Shown in pieces: positions 4,721 through 6,671 of a DNA stretch of 6,671 nt. The notes below the pieces were generated by a model. That model did not search any database, was not told the DNA's origin, and saw nothing but the letters and a program-made list of their open reading frames with translations. The number at the start of each line of letters is the position of its first letter. Positions within the stretch are counted from its first letter, which is position 1. Both the position numbers and the translations under genes were made by a program. This DNA comes from Chloroflexota bacterium (GTDB lineage Bacteria; Chloroflexota; UBA5177; JANWHV01). The stretch spans positions 1 to 6,671 of the forward strand of contig JANWHV010000201.1 of NCBI GenBank assembly GCA_025450255.1, written 5' to 3'.

Positions 4721-5638
4721 CGGAGTTCGCTCAGGTTGCGGCGAAAACCACTGGCCTTTGCGGCGCACCTGGTGGATCGGGCGGAAACCTACCGCTTCGT
4801 AGGTAAATCGGGCGGCCGATCGGGTGCTTTCCGTCTCCACCAGGGCATGCTCCGCGCCGAGAGACTTGAAACGCTGGATCATCGCCAGCAGGAGCGCCCG
4901 CCCAAGTCCCTGCCTCTGGAACTCCGGATCGATACCCAGCGGCTCGATCTGCGCCAGACGCCGCCGTGTGTCCAGCCAGCCAACGCAGAATCCTGCCAAC
5001 CGGCCGTCGGGCGTCACGGCCACCAGATCCAGATCGTGTCGATACCACGGCAGGCGCAGCGTGCGCGCCCGCCATTCCTCGGTCATGGACGTGCTAGCAA
5101 ACGCGCGGCGATGCACCGCGACGTACGCGGGCGCCTCCTCCGGGCCGGTCAGTGGGCGAATGGCAAAGCCAGGCGGCAGCGCCGGCTGGGCGAACGATGG
5201 CGCAAGCGGGCAACGCAAGACCACGTAGGCGTAATCATCGTCCAGGGCGTACCCATGCCGCGCCAACAGGGCAAGGCGCGCCTCGTCGTCCTCACATGCC
5301 TCCACCCAGTACGGCAGCGGCCGCCCCCGCTCCAGGTCGAGCGCGCGAAAGCGCCGTGCCGCCCACGTGAAGATGGCCGTCTCGACCTCGCTCAGGGCCG
5401 GCCCTGGGCGTATGGAGAAGTCAAGCGTCGCCCAGCAGGCTTGCCAGATCGCGATGCCGGCAAGTAGGCCGCTCGTGTCGTCCCATAACCCAACATTCGG
5501 CGCTGATTGCAGGGCCGGTGAGCTAAGCCGCCAGGGGAAGTCGACAAGATGCCGGCCTGGCAGCGGCATGGCGTACAAAAGATCGGCGATCCGCGGCAGG
5601 TCGGCGTCGCCCGTGAAAGGGCGAAACAGCACGGTCAT
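4685..5638 (-). CDS. Tandem-GNAT N-acetyltransferase
   Basis: This 317-residue minus-strand product has two GNAT folds in series. Domain 1 (about 3-145) is degenerate. Domain 2 (about 157-295) keeps the acetyl-CoA signature LGIDPEFQRQGLGRALL, with the Q241-R-Q-G-L-G loop that binds pyrophosphate, and FTYEAVGF with Y280 in the usual catalytic-tyrosine position. The architecture resembles mycothiol synthase and related Chloroflexota/Actinobacteria acetyltransferases, but the substrate cannot be assigned. The last eleven residues (PGPKPATASLS, 307-317) are encoded by the antitoxin relic in another frame, so the C-terminal tail is acquired rather than ancestral. The ATG at 5638 begins the first strand directly (MTVLFRPF); upstream there is only a weak GGAT. 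It is divergent from the DUF488 genes. Confidence 0.85.
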   Translation of the reverse strand: MTVLFRPFTGDADLPRIADLLYAMPLPGRHLVDFPWRLSSPALQSAPNVGLWDDTSGLLAGIAIWQACWATLDFSIRPGPALSEVETAIFTWAARRFRALDLERGRPLPYWVEACEDDEARLALLARHGYALDDDYAYVVLRCPLAPSFAQPALPPGFAIRPLTGPEEAPAYVAVHRRAFASTSMTEEWRARTLRLPWYRHDLDLVAVTPDGRLAGFCVGWLDTRRRLAQIEPLGIDPEFQRQGLGRALLLAMIQRFKSLGAEHALVETESTRSAARFTYEAVGFRPIHQVRRKGQWFSPQPERTPPGPKPATASLS

Positions 5639-5688
5639 CGTAGCATCCGATGCGTTACGTTTGCCGATCGTTCAATTCATGAAACCAG

Positions 5689-5729
5689 TGTCGCCACGCA
5701 CTGAAGCGCCGCGTTCATTAGTGGCGACA
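5689..5729. repeat. Inverted repeat between divergent genes
   Basis: TGTCGCCAC (5689-5697) and GTGGCGACA (5721-5729) are perfect 9-base arms 23 bases apart, in the 209-base region between the divergent acetyltransferase and DUF488 genes. The spacing would suit a regulator binding two half-sites on one face, or an RNA stem in the leader of either gene. No T run follows, so a terminator is unlikely. Confidence 0.5.
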
Positions 5730-5807
5730 ACCCATGGTCATAGTATGGCTCCGCTTGCGGCAACACAAATCCGTGCGCAACCGCCACTATGTGGAGGGGG
5801 CGCGGCC

Positions 5808-5813
5808 TATAAT
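5808..5813 (+). promoter_or_regulatory. Candidate -10 box for the DUF488 pair
   Basis: A perfect TATAAT lies 34 bases before the GTG of the first DUF488 gene, a suitable distance for a short leader. The sequence at the usual -35 distance (CACTAT at 5785-5790 with a 17-base spacer) is poor, so this may be a weak or activated promoter. In such GC-rich sequence an exact TATAAT is uncommon by chance. Confidence 0.45.
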
Positions 5814-5847
5814 GGACTGGGGATGATGGAGCGGAGTCGGCGGTGCG

Positions 5848-6390
5848 GTGAAACTCTATACAATTGGCCACGGCAATCATGGCATCGACAAGCTGATCGG
5901 CTTGCTCGACGCGAACGGCGTGCGCGCCGTGGTGGATGTGCGCACCGCCCCATACAGCCGCTATAGTCCGCAGTTCAACCGCGATGACCTTGACGCCGCG
6001 CTGTCCCAGCACGATGTCCGGTACCTGTTCGCGGGCAAATACCTGGGCGGGCGGCCGGCGGACCCTACCTGCTATAAGAGCGGCGTCCTCCCGGACGAGG
6101 GAACCGATTACCTGCACGAGGTTGATTACGCGGCGGTGATGACGCGCGACTGGTTTCTGAAGGGGATCGAGCGGCTGCGGCAACTGGCGGATCGCCAGAC
6201 CACCGCGATCCTGTGCAGCGAGGAGAACCCCGAGCGCTGCCACCGCCATCATCTGATCGCGAAATACATCCTGGCGCACGATATCGAGGCGGATGTCCGG
6301 CATATCCGCGGCGACGGCAGGACGTACCCGGCCGGGACGATCCTCAAGTCGGTCGACAAGCCGGCTGTTACCCAACATGCGCTGTTTTAG
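5848..6390 (+). CDS. DUF488-family protein
   Basis: The 180-residue product is a complete DUF488 protein. It shows the family opening KLYTIGHG (2-9), the second strand VVDVRTAPYSR (28-38, with D30 and R32), the conserved KYLGGRP (64-70), and the C-terminal motif C123-S-E-E-N-P followed by C131-H-R-H-H. The biochemical role of this family is not established as far as I know. The invariant Asp, Arg, Cys and CHR residues suggest an active or metal-binding site, which is inference. There is no signal peptide or membrane segment. The GTG at 5848 starts the first strand; GGAG at 5833-5836 is 11 bases upstream, a little far. The next gene begins six bases after its stop and belongs to the same family, so the two are surely co-transcribed. 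Confidence 0.85.
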   Translation: MKLYTIGHGNHGIDKLIGLLDANGVRAVVDVRTAPYSRYSPQFNRDDLDAALSQHDVRYLFAGKYLGGRPADPTCYKSGVLPDEGTDYLHEVDYAAVMTRDWFLKGIERLRQLADRQTTAILCSEENPERCHRHHLIAKYILAHDIEADVRHIRGDGRTYPAGTILKSVDKPAVTQHALF

Positions 6391-6396
6391 GCAGCC

Positions 6397-6671
6397 GTGA
6401 GGCTCTACACCATCGGCTTTACCCAGAAACGGGCCGAAGCCTTCTTCGCGTTGTTGCGCCGGCACGAGATCCGCCGCCTGGTCGATATTCGCGTCAATCC
6501 CGATGGGCAGTTATCGGGCTTCGCCAAGAAAGACGATTTCCCCTACTTTCTTTCCCAACTGGCGGAGGGCTGTACATACGTCCATATGCCGGAGTTGGCC
6601 CCTACCAGGGAGATCCTGCGCGAGTACCGCGCGGACAAAAATTGGGGCCGCTACGTGGAGCGTTTCGAGGC
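6397..6671 (+). CDS. Second DUF488-family protein, cut by the window edge
   Basis: The frame opens at a GTG six bases after the previous stop and stays open for 91 codons to the end of the window. It begins RLYTIGFTQKRAEAFFALL and continues with LVDIRVNP (D and R in the same places as in its neighbour), then LSGFAKKDDFPYFL and YVHMPELAPTREIL. The GFAKKDD segment places it in a different DUF488 subgroup from the upstream gene, so the pair is not a recent duplication. Ribosome binding is poor (AGG at the preceding stop), so translation is probably coupled to the first gene. The C-terminal CHR-type motif would lie beyond the window. Confidence 0.8.
   Translation, partial: MRLYTIGFTQKRAEAFFALLRRHEIRRLVDIRVNPDGQLSGFAKKDDFPYFLSQLAEGCTYVHMPELAPTREILREYRADKNWGRYVERFE

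Noticed and set aside
4736..5467. A 243-codon plus-strand open frame opposite the acetyltransferase
   Set aside because: The minus strand encodes two GNAT folds with an intact acetyl-CoA loop; the plus frame is low-complexity and Arg/Gln-rich.
5677..6465. A 262-codon minus-strand open frame opposite the DUF488 genes
   Set aside because: The plus-strand frames carry clear DUF488 motifs; the antisense frame spans both genes and the intergenic gap without any domain.

Overview
The window is a GC-rich bacterial chromosomal segment with compact genes, Shine-Dalgarno starts and frequent GTG initiation. The gene families (M24 peptidase, Gfo/Idh/MocA oxidoreductase, tandem-GNAT acetyltransferase, DUF488 pair, ParE/CopG-type toxin-antitoxin) and the base composition would fit a Chloroflexota-like genome. 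That placement is an inference from general style; no marker gene is present.

Left part (1-3000): about 215 bases without a convincing gene, then an orphan receiver-only response regulator (216-599) closed by a good hairpin terminator. Next come an M24-family metallopeptidase (695-1825) and a Gfo/Idh/MocA dehydrogenase (1920-2999). These last two lie on the same strand 94 bases apart and could be expressed together, but nothing proves a shared pathway.

Middle part (3000-4730) is a patch of genome wear and rearrangement. A phosphoenolpyruvate mutase/isocitrate lyase-family gene is cut off after about 83 codons. It is followed by an AhpD-like peroxidase-type gene (3449-3916) whose stop codon directly abuts the stop codon of a convergent toxin gene. 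The minus-strand toxin-antitoxin operon (antitoxin 4262-4555, RelE/ParE toxin 3917-4189) has had its antitoxin-toxin junction duplicated. An exact 31-base repeat (37 bases with one mismatch) occurs twice, 73 bases apart. Each copy holds a hairpin whose loop contains the overlapping stop and start codons. The copy next to the antitoxin now opens a dead-end 29-codon reading frame that begins like the toxin. Just upstream of the antitoxin lies a decayed second fragment of the antitoxin gene (4646-4720), and the neighbouring acetyltransferase gene ends inside it.

Right part (4685-6671): the minus-strand tandem-GNAT acetyltransferase is divergent from two consecutive plus-strand DUF488 genes separated by six bases. 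The second runs off the window. The 209-base divergent intergenic region has a perfect 9-base inverted repeat and a consensus TATAAT -10 box.

The most interesting items are the rewired toxin-antitoxin junction, the antitoxin relic captured as the tail of the acetyltransferase, and the tandem DUF488 operon of unknown function.
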